DNA from: Limnoperna fortunei
Lineage: Eukaryota; Mollusca; Bivalvia; Mytilida; Modiolidae
Direction: 5' to 3'
Length of the DNA: 64,000 nucleotides
Assembly (NCBI GenBank): GCA_944474755.1
Contig: OX104112.1
Coordinates: 21,416,460-21,480,459, forward strand
Shown: positions 36,037 through 46,830 of the stretch, in pieces
How the letters are laid out: each line of letters opens with the position of its first letter
How positions within the stretch are numbered: position 1 is the stretch's first letter
Made by a program: the position numbers and the translations under genes
The notes under the pieces: generated by a model
Told to the model about the DNA's origin: nothing
Seen by the model: the letters and a program-made list of their open reading frames with translations, nothing else
Databases searched by the model: none

Positions 36037-36482
36037 TAAGCGACATTTACAATTACAAAAAGATGGTCAAGAGTCTGCGGTGGTGGTTTGCGCTGACAGA
36101 AACGTTTGTGAAGTTGGTCCCATAGATGTTCGATGGTATTCAAATCCGGCGATTTTGAAGGCCATGGCAACACATTAATGTTATTACGCTCAAGAAAGTC
36201 TCTGGGTAGTTGAGGTGTGTGCGGCCTACCATTGTCCTGCTGGAATAACTCCCTCTGGTGGTCGATAATTGGAAGATGTGGTTGAAGATGTCCGCCCCTG
36301 TACCGCTGTGTCGTTAAGTTGTTTGGTACGTACACAAGATCTGATTTTCTGTTATCTGAGATTGCCACCCAACCTCCGCCGAATCTATCCATTTCCCGAA
36401 CACGTGACTGCGCGAATCATTCATTTCGTCGGCGGTAAACACGTGCCCTACCATAACGCTTCTGTATCAGGGACCGCGACTC
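36037..36482 (-). pseudogene. Tc1-like transposase, C-terminal half
   Basis: The minus strand encodes ESRSLIQKRYGRARVYRRR, a TGA, then MDRFGGGWVA, LFQQDNGRPHTP and the PWPSKSPDLNTIEHLWDQL block. These are the second part of the DDE catalytic domain of Tc1/mariner enzymes, including the Q-D-N-x-x-P-H and S-P-D-L-N-x-I-E-H motifs with the third acidic residue. A few residues are missing after GGGWVA relative to the usual V-M-V-W-G-G-I. The N-terminal half lies at 37,741-38,186, separated by a LINE insertion. Together they would be near the usual ~340 residues. The gene is dead. Confidence 0.93.
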
Positions 36483-36511
36483 GAAAATCTTAGTATCTTG
36501 ACCATTCTGCA

Positions 36512-37194
36512 ATTTACAGACAGATCGAAGGACGGCGACAAAGTTGCATCCGTCGCTGTTTTTGTATAGCATGTTCGCCGTCTTCCTTCCGCTTCTTCTG
36601 TAATTAGCGCGCTTCGTCAGATTGTCAGATGAATGTAGATTTATTACCTTCTCCGATTCTTTGTCATGCTTTCAGGCAATTGAAAATTCTAAAATTAAAA
36701 ATCCATTTATTTTTAAATAATTCAAATTTATAAATCACTGACAACTTTAGGTAAAGAGGTTGTGTTTTTGGATTCCAAGTCATGTGGGAATCCATGGAAA
36801 CACATTCGTGGGCAGGGAAGATAAGAATGTCTTGAATAATGACATCATTAATTGTAAACTACCTTTTGTTGATTTCAAATCCTTTATTCTAAAATTAATT
36901 TTAATAAATACCATAGAGGTTGTGATCTGGCAGTTCATAATAAACTTCAGGAGATCCAACCACTTCTGCACACACATAATTTTAAATCTTAGAGGTCGTT
37001 GAGACCAAGAGGTTTTAACCAGGTGTCGTCTTGGCCATACTAGGAGGACACATAATTACATTTAAAACAATGAACCAAGACCCGAGTGTGTGCCATGCAA
37101 CTGTCCATATACCGTCAAGCATGTCTTGATGGACTGTATTGACGTGACACACATTCGGGGACGTTTTTATTCTGTAAGAAAATAGCAAAGAAAA
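36512..37194 (+). pseudogene. LINE RNase H domain and Cys/His tail
   Basis: In shifting frames the plus strand encodes FTDRSKDGDKVASVAVF (first RNase H acidic motif, usually T-D-G-S), FSDSLSCFQAIENSKIKNP (the D-S motif), then CFWIPSHVGIHGNT (the H-V-G-I-x-G-N motif) and ECVPCNCPYTVKHVLMDCID (Cys/His knuckle after RNase H). These are the RNA-degrading and C-terminal parts of a LINE polyprotein. Stops and frameshifts are present. The DxS-to-HVGI distance is normal. Confidence 0.85.
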
Positions 37195-37430
37195 CCGACC
37201 GAACAACAAGAGCCAAAAGCCAAGGGACAGTTAGAAATCCGGATATAGACAAACACAACACAACAACCAAAAACATAAAACACAGAAAGAGAGTAACCCG
37301 AACCCAATAAAAACCATGGGTGCACTCAGGTGCTCCGGACGAGTAAGCAGGGCTTGCCTCTAATGAGACACCGTCGAGTTACTCATTGTCATGTCTAGGG
37401 AAAAGTCAAATCCAAGAATAGGAAATACTA
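37195..37430 (+). repeat. ~235-bp repeat nested in the LINE
   Basis: Matches 26,055-26,260. It interrupts the LINE between the GRFYSVR segment and the final NLFTNVASDTLLQCLKHI segment (37,441-37,510), so it arrived after or together with the LINE lineage. No coding capacity recognised. Confidence 0.75.
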
Positions 37431-37740
37431 CCTATTGTAATCTATTTACAAATGTCGCTAGCGACACACTTTTACAGTGTTTAAAACATATTATTTTGTA
37501 CAGCAAAATTTGGAAGATGTGGTTGAAGGTGATTATTGTGATATTGTATACCTTTACTGTTTTAGTTTTCTTTTTTATCTGTATATATATGTTCATATTA
37601 TTGTTTGACATCACGTTTTAGAATTAAAGGAGGGATATTTTATATTCTTTAAATGGTTTAATTGGTTAACTTTCTAATTTTCACGTCCTGAATAAAGCTG
37701 AAATATTGCTTGCTGGACGTAAAACAGCAATCAATCAATC

Positions 37741-38186
37741 GTCACTAAACCAGATTTGACGCCAGTTCTGGAATGTCAAGACCCTCAACCTGTTGCTCCA
37801 TCTGACCTTCCCGTCGATGTAACTCTGCCCAAACTGCTACAAAATACTATCCCCTTGGTCTATTTCCATGTTGTCGGTGCCGTTTTTCTGATAGTCTGGA
37901 AGCCAATTCATCGCAATCCAGGTATCTCGACTGCAGTTGTTGTTGCTGTGACTATTCGATTCCGTAAATATAATACCCAGATGTATCGATCTTGACGTGC
38001 TGTAGTTTTGCTTGGTAAACAACTTCTTAGACGGTCATTTGTCGTACCGGTCTGTTGAAATCTGGCCCATAGTCTGGAAATGGTACTCTGGTTTACATTC
38101 TCGGTCCGTACAACCCCCACTTTGTGGGACTCCAGCTTGTAGTCGCCCAATGATGATTTTCTGTTAGCAGTATCCAAGCGTGCCAT
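37741..38186 (-). pseudogene. Tc1-like transposase, N-terminal half
   Basis: From the ATG at 38,184-38,186 (minus strand) the protein reads MARLDTANRKSSLGDYKLES then a helix-turn-helix-like ENVNQSTISRLWARFQQTG, and further ARQDRYIWVLYLRNRIVTAT and VEIPGLR. A frameshift follows, and the segment resumes as WRQIWFSD, the strand carrying the second catalytic Asp, ending exactly at 37,741. These are the paired DNA-binding region and first half of the catalytic domain of a Tc1/mariner transposase. Confidence 0.92.
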
Positions 38187-38275
38187 GTTTTGACTAGCTA
38201 GACCATCAAACTAGTTCCTTTGTTTTCGATACCGATAGACGGTTGAGTAAACAAAGAAGTTGTTTGGATGTTTTT

Positions 38276-38664
38276 CCCATAGGATTCTATGTTAAACTAT
38301 GTCCTGCGATGGCGGCCATCTTGGATTTTGGATCGGCACAATAAACTTACTTTGTAGAGGACCATCTAAGGTACATTTCTTCAGTATCTCAAATCATTCT
38401 GGTTTATCAGAACACCGCATTATTGGCCCAGGAAGCCAGGTTTTTCATATTTGATCAGCACCAAAAACTCAAACGTTGTTAAAATCTACCAAATAAACAT
38501 TCCTGCCAAGTTTGGTTTCAATTGGCCAACTGGTTTTATAGAAGAAGATTGAAATGTGAAAAGTTTACGGCCGACGACGACATCGACAACGACGACGACG
38601 ACAGATGCTAAGTGATGAGAATAGCTCACACTGACCCTTTGGGTGAAGTGAGCTAAAAAAAGGT
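38276..38664 (+). repeat. Dispersed repeat with GAC-rich segment
   Basis: Contains GATGGCGGCCATCTTGGATT, CCAAGTTTGGTTTCAATTGG, a GACGACGAC run (38,573-38,606) and a CCTTTGGGTGAAGTGAGCT end. I recognise this order as a common non-coding repeat of molluscan genomes, from memory. No second copy lies in this window. Confidence 0.55.
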
Positions 38665-38730
38665 TTAATTGTCATTATAAATTATAATTTATATTTATTT
38701 TTATAAATTAAAACATTTCAGTAGGCCCGC

Positions 38731-38827
38731 GTGATCTTCCATTTGTGATAGAAATTTTATATATTGTTTGCTTGTTGCGATGCGCTCCACTCGCTGAAAG
38801 ACATTTCTATCACTCGTGGAAGATCAC
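38731..38827. mobile_element. 97-bp hairpin (MITE-like)
   Basis: GTGATCTTCCATTTGTGATA with GAAAT pairs with ATTTCTATCACTCGTGGAAG and ATCAC at the other end: 25-bp arms with three mismatches and a ~47-bp loop. Confidence 0.7.
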
Positions 38828-39892
38828 CTTGTTTGCCCAAAAAACGGATGTGAGAATCTGTTATTCTTTCGTGTAATCATCAACAAGAGGACACAATTAT
38901 CAATCGATAACAAAAACGTGATCAGAAACAGTTTTGAACGAAGTTAAATCTTTTCGTAGGGGAGTTTTGTGTAGACAAAAAACGCGATGAAACTGAGTAC
39001 ACATCACCATCTTAAACCTCCATAAATTTTTATTGAACAGAATTTCAATACGCATGCGTACTGAAATTATCATTTCTGTGTTTTCTGGTTAAAATTAATA
39101 TATTCTGGGTTCTTGGTACTAATTACAACGTTAAGAGAACAATTTACGACAACCTTTGAAAAATGGTAAAAACTTGTACATTGCTGGTATGCTAAATAAC
39201 CTGGCTAAGTTTGCGCCAAACCTTTCTCAGATTACGAGCCCGAGGCGGAAATAAATTAATGATTAAAGACATGCAGTTCTCCGAGACATATGCACATGAA
39301 CATGTCTTTCGAATGTTAATGAAATAATTACGCAATCACACAGAAAATTTGTTGTAAAACGAGTCAAAGAAACCAGTAATATTACTGGTCGATAAGTTGA
39401 AGTTTGGATAGGTGCCGCAATAGCCAGTTGCATTCGCGTCTAAATAGCTTAACGCTAGTGAAATCAATTCAGATCGCAAAAGAAATGTTCGCCATTTTGT
39501 TCTGTAATAAGCACTTTCACCAATGCGTTAATGATATGGTTATAAAGTTCGCGTTACTACTGCAGCACCGACGCGGTTACAGCGAATGTTGCTTCAGCTG
39601 CAGAATATGACATCAAGTGAAAAGCATTTACCTGGTAGTCTATACGCGGCTTTACAATATCAAGTATACTTTATTCGAACTTTATTGACATTATATTCAT
39701 GAATCTAAGATTAAGATCATTATTTGCAGGTAACTATAGTATGCTAATTCGTAAACTTGTATTAAATAAAAGTAATTCATAGAAAGCTGCCCAATTAAAA
39801 TAAAAAAGAACTGTGATTATAATTCATATTCAAGAATTAAAGTTTATAATTCATAGTAAACTTGAACGTGAATCTGAGTATTCTATCATATA
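38828..39892. other. No gene recognised
   Basis: Right part of the loop between the inverted arrays. The 68-codon frame at 39,404-39,610 has no recognised domain. Confidence 0.45.
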
Positions 39893-40022
39893 TTAAGGCA
39901 GTGTCGTATAAGTTTTTGCTACCATGAAAATCGAGCTACTTTTTATTGTTCAGAATACTTATTAGGTAAAACAATGATGTGCTCCGAAACATCGTTATGA
40001 AAATCTGACACCCAATAATAAC
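39893..40022 (-). repeat. Inner inverted flank A' (right)
   Basis: Reverse complement of 35,871-35,998, beginning TTAAGGCAGTGTCGTAT. About ten to fifteen differences over ~130 bp. Confidence 0.92.
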
Positions 40023-40533
40023 ATTATTTTAGTTAATACCTAAAATCCTAATGAATGCCATCGTAGAACTCTCACTAACTATCTACTGTACGTATAACCG
40101 TAAGCGCAACATTTTTATTGATTGGTGAAGACAACAACTTAACGAACCCGGCATTACTTTGGCAACCATCAGAGATAAGTACGATCAGTGCATTCTAGAC
40201 TTCTTCATTTAATTATATGCATATAGTTTATTGACAGATACATATAATTTAATTATTATAAAATGAAGCATATTTTGTTTCATTGGTAAAATATATAAAT
40301 AGAAAAATATTGACAAAAATATCATGTTTCTATAACCATGTAAAAAGAAGGCGTTCAGTAATTTAGATACCTTAATAAAAATTATAATTAAAGACTCCCA
40401 ATAAGTAAACTTTTATTAAACATGTACATGAGATATCAAAAATCAAATATAATAAATTATTAATGTAATAAATCAAAGCCACATACAACTTCTATATAGT
40501 GTTTTGCATAAATATAAATTATACTTTTTATCA
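40023..40533. other. Extra segment in the right arm, no gene
   Basis: The left arm has only about 50 bp between the matching words ACTCGTGTTTCC and TTTATATTGGGTG. The right arm has about 510 bp here, so an insertion here or a deletion on the left separates the two arms. Confidence 0.55.
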
Positions 40534-40552
40534 GGAAACACGAGTTACCAGC

Positions 40553-43500
40553 AGTGATCTTTTTGCCATTTCGATATTCAAATTTAATACTGTTGGGCTC
40601 CCTTAGATACCGAACCGGTCCAGGGTGCCGTTTCATAAAGCGATCGCTAATTAACGTGCTCGTTATCCCATGCAATTTAAATGGGATAACGTGCACGTAA
40701 AGCTAACGATCGCTTTATGAAACGGCACCCAGATGCCTTAAATGTTTTTTAAAGCGTCTAAAGCTATAAAATGCCAACTGTTTTGCCAAGTTTCATGAAG
40801 ATTGAAAGAGGATGAAGGGGTGGTCCCGAGGTTCGCATATTCGCACTTAAGTGATTTTTTACCATTTCGATATTCAAATTGATGCTGTTGGGCTCCCTTA
40901 CATACCGAACCCGTCCAGATGCCTTAAATTCCTTTTGACAGCATCTACAGCTATATAATGCCAAGTGTTTTGCCAAGTTTCATGAAGATTGAAAGAGGAT
41001 GAAGGGGTGGTCCCGAGGTTCGCATATTCGCACTTAAGTGATTTTTTACCATTTCGATATTCAAATTGATGCTGTTGGGCTCCCTTACATACCGAACCCG
41101 TCCAGATGCCTTAAATTCCTTTTGACAGCATCTATAGCTATATAATGCCAACTGTTTTGCCAAGTTTCATGAAGATTGAAAGAGGATGAAGGGGTGGTCC
41201 CGAGGTTCGCATATTCGCACTTAAGTGATTTTTTACCATTTCGATATTCAAATTGATGCTGTTGGGCTCCCTTACATACCGAACCCGTCCAGATGCCTTA
41301 AATTCCTTTTGACAGCATCTATAGCTATATAATGCCAAGTGTTTTGCCAAGTTTCATGAAGATTGAAAGAGGATGAAGGGGTGGTCCCGAGGTTCGCATA
41401 TTCGCACTTAAGTGATTTTTTACCATTTCGATATTTAAATTGATGCTGTTGGGCTCCCTTACATACCGAACCCGTCCAGATGCCTTAAATTCCTTTTGAC
41501 AGCATCTATAGCTATATAATGCCAACTGTTTTTCCAAGCTTCATGAAGATTGAAAGAGGATGAAGGGGTGGTCCCGAGGTTCGCATATTCGCACTTAAGT
41601 GATTTTTTACCAATTTCGATATTCAAATTGATGCTGTTGGGATCCCTTACATACCGAACCCGTCCAGATGCCTTAAATGTTTTTTAAAGCGTCTAAAGCT
41701 ATAAAATGCCAACTGTTTTGCCAAGTTTCATGAAGATTGAAAGAGGATGAAGGGGTGGTCCCGAGGTTCGCATATTCGCACTTAAGTGATTTTTTACCAT
41801 TTCGATATTCAAATTGATGCTGTTGGGCTCCCTTACATACCGAACCCGTCCAGATGCCTTAAATTCCTTTTGACAGCATCTACAGCTATATAATGCCAAG
41901 TGTTTTGCCAAGTTTCATGAAGATTGAAAGAGGATGAAGGGGTGGTCCCGAGGTTCGCATATTCGCACTTAAGTGATTTTTGACCATTTCGATATTCAAA
42001 TTGATGCTGTTGGGCTCCCTTACATACCGAACCCGTCCAGATGCCTTAAATTCCTTTTGACAGCATCTATAGCTATATAATGCCAACTGTTTTGCCAAGT
42101 TTCATGAAGATTGAAAGAGGATGAAGGGGTGGTCCCGAGGTTCGCATATTCGCACTTAAGTGATTTTTTACCATTTCGATATTCAAATTGATGCTGTTGG
42201 GCTCCCTTACATACCGAACCCGTCCAGATGCCTTAAATTCCTTTTGACAGCATCTATAGCTATATAATGCCAAGTGTTTTGCCAAGTTTCATGAAGATTG
42301 AAAGAGGATGAAGGGGTGGTCCCGAGGTTCGCATATTCGCACTTAAGTGATTTTTTACCATTTCGATATTTAAATTGATGCTGTTGGGCTCCCTTACATA
42401 CCGAACCCGTCCAGATGCCTTAAATTCCTTTTGACAGCATCTATAGCTATATAATGCCAACTGTTTTGCCAAGTTTCATGAAGATTGAAAGAGGATGAAG
42501 GGGTGGTCCCGAGGTTCGCATATTCGCACTTAAGTGATTTTTTACCAATTTCGATATTCAAATTGATGCTGTTGGGATCCCTTACATACCGAACCCGTCC
42601 AGATGCCTTAAATTCCTTTTGACAGCATCTATAGCTATATAATGCCAAGTGTTTTGCCAAGTTTCATGAAGATTGAAAGAGGATGAAGGGGTGGTCCCGA
42701 GGTTCGCATATTCGCACTTAAGTGATTTTTTACCATTTCGATATTCAAATTGATGCTGTTGGGCTCCCTTACATACCGAACCCGTCCAGATGCCTTAAAT
42801 TCCTTTTGACAGCATCTACAGCTATATAATGCCAAGTGTTTTGCCAAGTTTCATGAAGATTGAAAGAGGATGAAGGGGTGGTCCCGAGGTTCGCATATTC
42901 GCACTTAAGTGATTTTTTACCATTTCGATATTCAAATTGATGCTGTTGGGCTCCCTTACATACCGAACCCGTCCAGATGCCTTAAATTCCTTTTGACAGC
43001 ATCTATAGCTATATAATGTCAACTGTTTTGCCAAGTTTCATGAAGATTGAAAGAGGATGAAGGGGTGGTCCCGAGGTTCGCATATTCGCACTTAAGTGAT
43101 TTTTTACCATTTCGATATTCAAATTGATGCTGTTGGGCTCCCTTACATACCGAATCCGTCCAGATGCCTTAAATTCCTTTTGACAGCATCTATAGCTATA
43201 TAATGCCAAGTGTTTTGCCAAGTTTCATGAAGATTGAAAGAGGATGAAGGGGTGGTCCCGAGGTTCGCATATTCGCACTTAAGTGATTTTTTACCATTTC
43301 GATATTTAAATTGATGCTGTTGGGCTCCCTTACATACCGAACCCGTCCAGATGCCTTAAATTCCTTTTGACAGCATCTATAGCTATATAATGCCAACTGT
43401 TTTGCCAAGTTTCATGAAGATTGAAAGAGGATGAAGGGGTGGTCCCGAGGTTTGCATATTCGCACTTAAGTGATTTTTTACCAATTTCGATATTCAAATT

Positions 43501-44069
43501 GATGCTGTTGGGCTCCCTTACATACCGAACCCGTCCAGATGCCTTAAATTCCTTTTGACAGCATCTATAGCTATATAATGCCAAGTGTTTTGCCAAGTTT
43601 CATGAAGATTGAAAGAGGATGAAGGGGTGGTCCCGAGGTTCGCATATTCGCACTTAAGTGATTTTTTACCATTTCGATATTCAAATTGATGCTCTTGGGC
43701 TCCCTTACATACCGAACCCGTCCAGATGCCTTAAATTCCTTTTGACAGCATCTATAGCTATATAATGCCAAGTGTTTTGCCAAGTTTCATGAAGATTGAA
43801 AGAGGATGAAGGGGTGGTCCCGAGGTTCGCATATTCGCACTTAAGTGATTTTTTACCATTTCGATATTCAAATTGATGCTGTTGGGCTCCCTTACATACC
43901 GAACCCGTCCAGATGCCTTAAATTCCTTTTGACAGCGTCTATAGCTATATAATGCCAAATGTTTTGCCAAGTGTCATGAAGATTGAAAGAGGATGAAGGG
44001 GTGGTCCCGAGGTTCGCATATTCGCACTTAAGTGATTTTTTACCATTTCGATATTCAAATTGATGCTGT
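40553..44069 (-). repeat. 187-bp satellite, right array in inverse orientation (~19 copies)
   Basis: Same monomer as the left array but on the minus strand and with different diagnostic bases (GAGCCCAACAG). Variants recur every 935-936 bp: an extra A in ACCAATTTCGAT (41,612; 42,547; 43,483), GATATTTAAAT (41,430; 42,365; 43,301), GGGATCCC (41,638; 42,573) and a TTTTTTAAAGCGTC form (40,745; 41,680). It is therefore organised as a 5-monomer higher-order repeat. The outermost monomer stops in AGCATCAATTTGAATATCG at 44,069. Confidence 0.97.
40624..40729. mobile_element. 106-bp palindromic MITE inside a satellite monomer
   Basis: GGTGCCGTTTCATAAAGCG at the left end is perfectly inverted at the right end, and the palindrome extends over most of the unit (CGATCG, GTTATCCCAT). 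CAG at 40,621-40,623 is repeated at 40,730-40,732, a 3-bp target duplication. Removing the insert restores the satellite word CCAGATGCC. A 3-bp duplication fits PIF/Harbinger-type or CACTA-type MITEs; the assignment is inference. Confidence 0.9.
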
Positions 44070-44148
44070 AATAAATGTAGACAGTGAAAACGCACAATAA
44101 ATGTAGATATAGAACGCAGACAATAAATGTAAATAGTGAACATGAACA
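44070..44148 (+). repeat. 26-bp tandem repeat, three copies
   Basis: AATAAATGTAGACAGTGAA, AATAAATGTAGATATAGAA and AATAAATGTAAATAGTGAA begin three successive 26-bp units directly at the outer edge of the right satellite array. Confidence 0.85.
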
Positions 44149-44790
44149 CTATAATTAATCAATCTGTTTATTTATCATCCATCCATCGTCCATCAAAACA
44201 CAAACGAATTCTAAACTTCAAAAAGCTTTTAACTTAAGGTAGGTCCCATTTTTTACATACTATGTTGAACTTAAAACTGAATCACGAGATTTTAAAATCG
44301 GTGATACTCGCGAGAAATATTGCAGTAGGGGTGTATATTTATCAGACAAGTCTATATTGTAAAACAAACCAGGTAAATAATATACAAATTATGTATAAGA
44401 TGCAAATTACAAAATTTGTAAAATAGTCTATTATACCCAACTATGAAAATTAGATATTAGGAACAATAACTGTTTTTCGTGCTCAAAACAGAACGCGAGT
44501 AAAATAACTGTCTGGGAATTGGCACGTAGACAAAATAACAAATTCATTGTTCGATGTGCCAAAATGCACCAAATTTGAAAGGGAAAATAACTAGTTATTT
44601 GTTCGACGTGTAAAAGCGCGCCAAATTTATAAGGGTTGCTCAGTTATGACTGCACAGCCCCCTCGTTCTTGTTCGTGTTTAGTTCAGTATAATAATAAAG
44701 TTATGGCCTTTAATTGTCTTAATGTAATATGCAAATTTTTAAATCTAGAAAGAGGTATTTTTTTCTCGGTCATGCAGACTTCGGAAAAAT
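44149..44790. other. No gene recognised
   Basis: AT-rich spacer. Two related phrases near 44,517 and 44,580 (ATAACAAATTCATTGTTCGA; ATAACTAGTTATTTGTTCGA) suggest an old local duplication. Confidence 0.4.
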
Positions 44791-45338
44791 ATACCGTAAC
44801 GGCTACCTGTCTTACTGTATGAAGATACCGTTACGCCTACTCGTCTTACTGTATGAAGATACCGTAACGCCTACCTCTCTTACTGTATGAAGATACCGTA
44901 ACGCCTACCTGTTTTACTGTATGAAGATACCGTTACGCCTACCTGTCTTACTGTATGAAGATACCGTAACGCCTACCTGTCTTACTGTATGAAGATACCG
45001 TAACGCCTACCTGTCTTACTGTATGAAGATACCGTAACGGCTACCTGTCTTACTGTATGAAGATACCGTTACGCCTACCTGTCCTACTGTCTGAAGATAC
45101 CGTTACGCCTACCTGTCTTACTGTATGAAGATACCGTTATTGCTACCTGTCTTACTGTATGAAGATACCGTTACAGCTACCTGTCTTACTGTATGAAGAT
45201 ACCGTTACGGCTACCTGTCCTACTGTATGAAGATACCGTTACGCCTACCCGTCTTAGTGTATGAAGATACCGTAACGCCTACCTCTCTTACTGTATGAAG
45301 ATACCGTAACGCCTACCTGTCTTACTATATGAAGATGC
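44791..45338 (+). repeat. 34-bp minisatellite, ~16 copies
   Basis: Unit ATACCGTAACGCCTACC + TGTCTTACTGTATGAAG. The copies alternate between CCGTAACG and CCGTTACG and between GCCTACC and GGCTACC. The array is clean with constant unit length. Confidence 0.95.
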
Positions 45339-45599
45339 CTAAGTACCTTTTATTCCTTTAGTTAACATGTTTGTGTATTGCCGTCTTAGCGAATCTCACG
45401 ATTTTTAAATAGTAAATACAACCAAATAAAATATATAGTTATAGAATAAAGACTAATTATTAAACACTACTTTATTTCATTACACATTTCTTAAAATTTT
45501 AGTTTCTCGAATTTAAAAAAAGCATAAATTATTATTTGTTGAAAATTTATTTAATCTGTAGTATTTAAATTTCACGTGTTTATAATTTACACGTGCACG

Positions 45600-45740
45600 T
45601 AAAACCCTACTCAAAACTGGCAACGTTTTTTGGAGGGACACAACGTTCTCTGCACGACAAAGACATTTAACATATACTTTCCTTAAAAGAAGACGCATAG
45701 TAGCAGCTACAAAGGCTGTGTGTTCTTCCTTACCAAACAC
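45600..45740 (+). repeat. Ancient copy of the GTTTGGAGAG repeat
   Basis: TTTGGAGGGACACAACGTTC, CTGCACGACAAAGAC and TAGCAGCTACAAA line up with TTTGGAGAGTGCAACGCTCC, TTGCACGATAAAGAC and TTGTAGCTGCTAAA at 50,704-50,785. The 85-codon minus-strand frame here (45,513-45,770) is a by-product. Confidence 0.5.
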
Positions 45741-45837
45741 TCTACAGTAATTTTCCGCATGATGGTCCATTCTATTCTAGAAATGATTTATTGTGTATTA
45801 ACGTGAATATAGATTAAATACTGCTCAATAGATGCTT

Positions 45838-46355
45838 AGAAACCAATCCCCGAAAGCTTAGAAACCATTCACTGGAAGCCAAGAAACCATTCACTGGAAG
45901 CTTAGAAACCATTCACTGGAAGCGTAGAAACCATTCACTGGAAGCTAGAAACCATACACCGGAAGCCAAGAAACCATTCACTGGAAGCTTAGAAACCATT
46001 CGCTAGAAGCTAAGAAACCAATCCCTGGATGCTTAGAAACCATTCACTGGAAGCTTAGAAACCTTTCACTGGAAGCCAAGAAACCATTCACTGGAAGCTT
46101 AGAAACCATTCACTGGAAGCTTAGAAACTATTCACTGGAAGCTTAGAAAACCATTCACTGGATGCTTTGAAACCATTCACTGGAAGCTTAGAAACTAGCT
46201 TAGAATACCATTTACTGGATGCTTTGAAACCATTCACTGGAAGCTTAGAAACAAGCTTTAAAACCATTTACTGGAAGCTTAAAAACCATTCACTGGATGC
46301 TTTGAAACCATTCACTGGATGCTTAGAAACCATTCAATGGAAGCTTAATAACCAT
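45838..46355 (+). repeat. 22-bp minisatellite, ~23 copies
   Basis: Unit AGAAACCATTCACTGGAAGC plus TT. Variants include GGATGC, GAAGCCA and CTAGAAGC. Two irregular spots near 46,190 and 46,250 carry an extra partial unit (AAGCTT...AGAAACTAGC). Confidence 0.95.
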
Positions 46356-46764
46356 TCGCACAATATATTAAGCAGGAAATAATAACGATACATAAATAAA
46401 GTTCAGTAATACCATTTTACACACATTGAAAACATGTTGATATGAGGGCGCAACTGGATCGCCTGGTATTAAATGTTTTACAAAAACAATCGGAACATCT
46501 ATCAACAGTCGGGAAAATGACTTTCCTAAAATTGGCGGACATAACCGAGATGATCCGATTGTTTAGAATCAAATCCTGTTATATTGTTATCTTCGTTTTA
46601 TGCAATAAACAGAAATATTTTCGTATTCTGAAAAATATCCTCTTTCCTAACAAGGACTTTCCTTTAATTTCAGCTGTCCCCGTCGAATGTCCATTACATG
46701 AACGATCAACATCACTTTGGTGTTCCAACATGAAATAAACACACGTGTGCACACAAACAAAATT
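46356..46764 (+). other. Unrecognised 98-codon frame, unsupported
   Basis: The frame 46,442-46,738 starts at an ATG and includes a Leu/Ile-rich stretch (KSCYIVIFVLCN), but no domain, neighbour exon or repeat partner supports it. I do not call it a gene. Confidence 0.2.
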
Positions 46765-46830
46765 AACTTTGTAGTCAAAGGGAAGTAATTCAATGAAAAA
46801 ACATCTACCACTTACATAGTCAAAAAAATT
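46765..46830 (+). repeat. GTAGTCAAAGGGAAGTAA repeat, copy 1
   Basis: TTTGTAGTCAAAGGGAAGTA and a CACTTAC segment recur at 52,640-52,760 and 60,830-60,960. Function unknown; probably a transposon end. Confidence 0.6.

Larger units (their letters stand above)
36483..37740 (+). mobile_element. 5'-truncated RNase H-bearing LINE inserted in Tc1
   Basis: The 1,258-bp insertion separates the Tc1 codon for D (37,741-37,743) from the codon for E (36,480-36,482). It starts inside an RNase H domain, continues through a zinc-knuckle-like tail, and ends with AATAAAGCTGAAATATTGCT, GCTGGACGTAAAACAG and CAATCAATC. 5' truncation and a microsatellite-like 3' end are typical of target-primed retrotransposition. 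I see no clear target duplication. Confidence 0.85.

Noticed and set aside
39404..39610. 68-codon frame in the palindrome loop as a possible element-encoded gene
   Set aside because: No recognisable domain and a length expected by chance. If a giant foldback element encodes its own protein, I do not see it here.
40764..44149. Matching minus-strand 70-88-codon frames
   Set aside because: Translation of the inverted satellite. The 85-88-codon versions arise only where an extra A shifts the frame.
45513..45770. 85-codon minus-strand frame
   Set aside because: Lies over an eroded copy of the GTTTGGAGAG repeat; no domain or exon signals.
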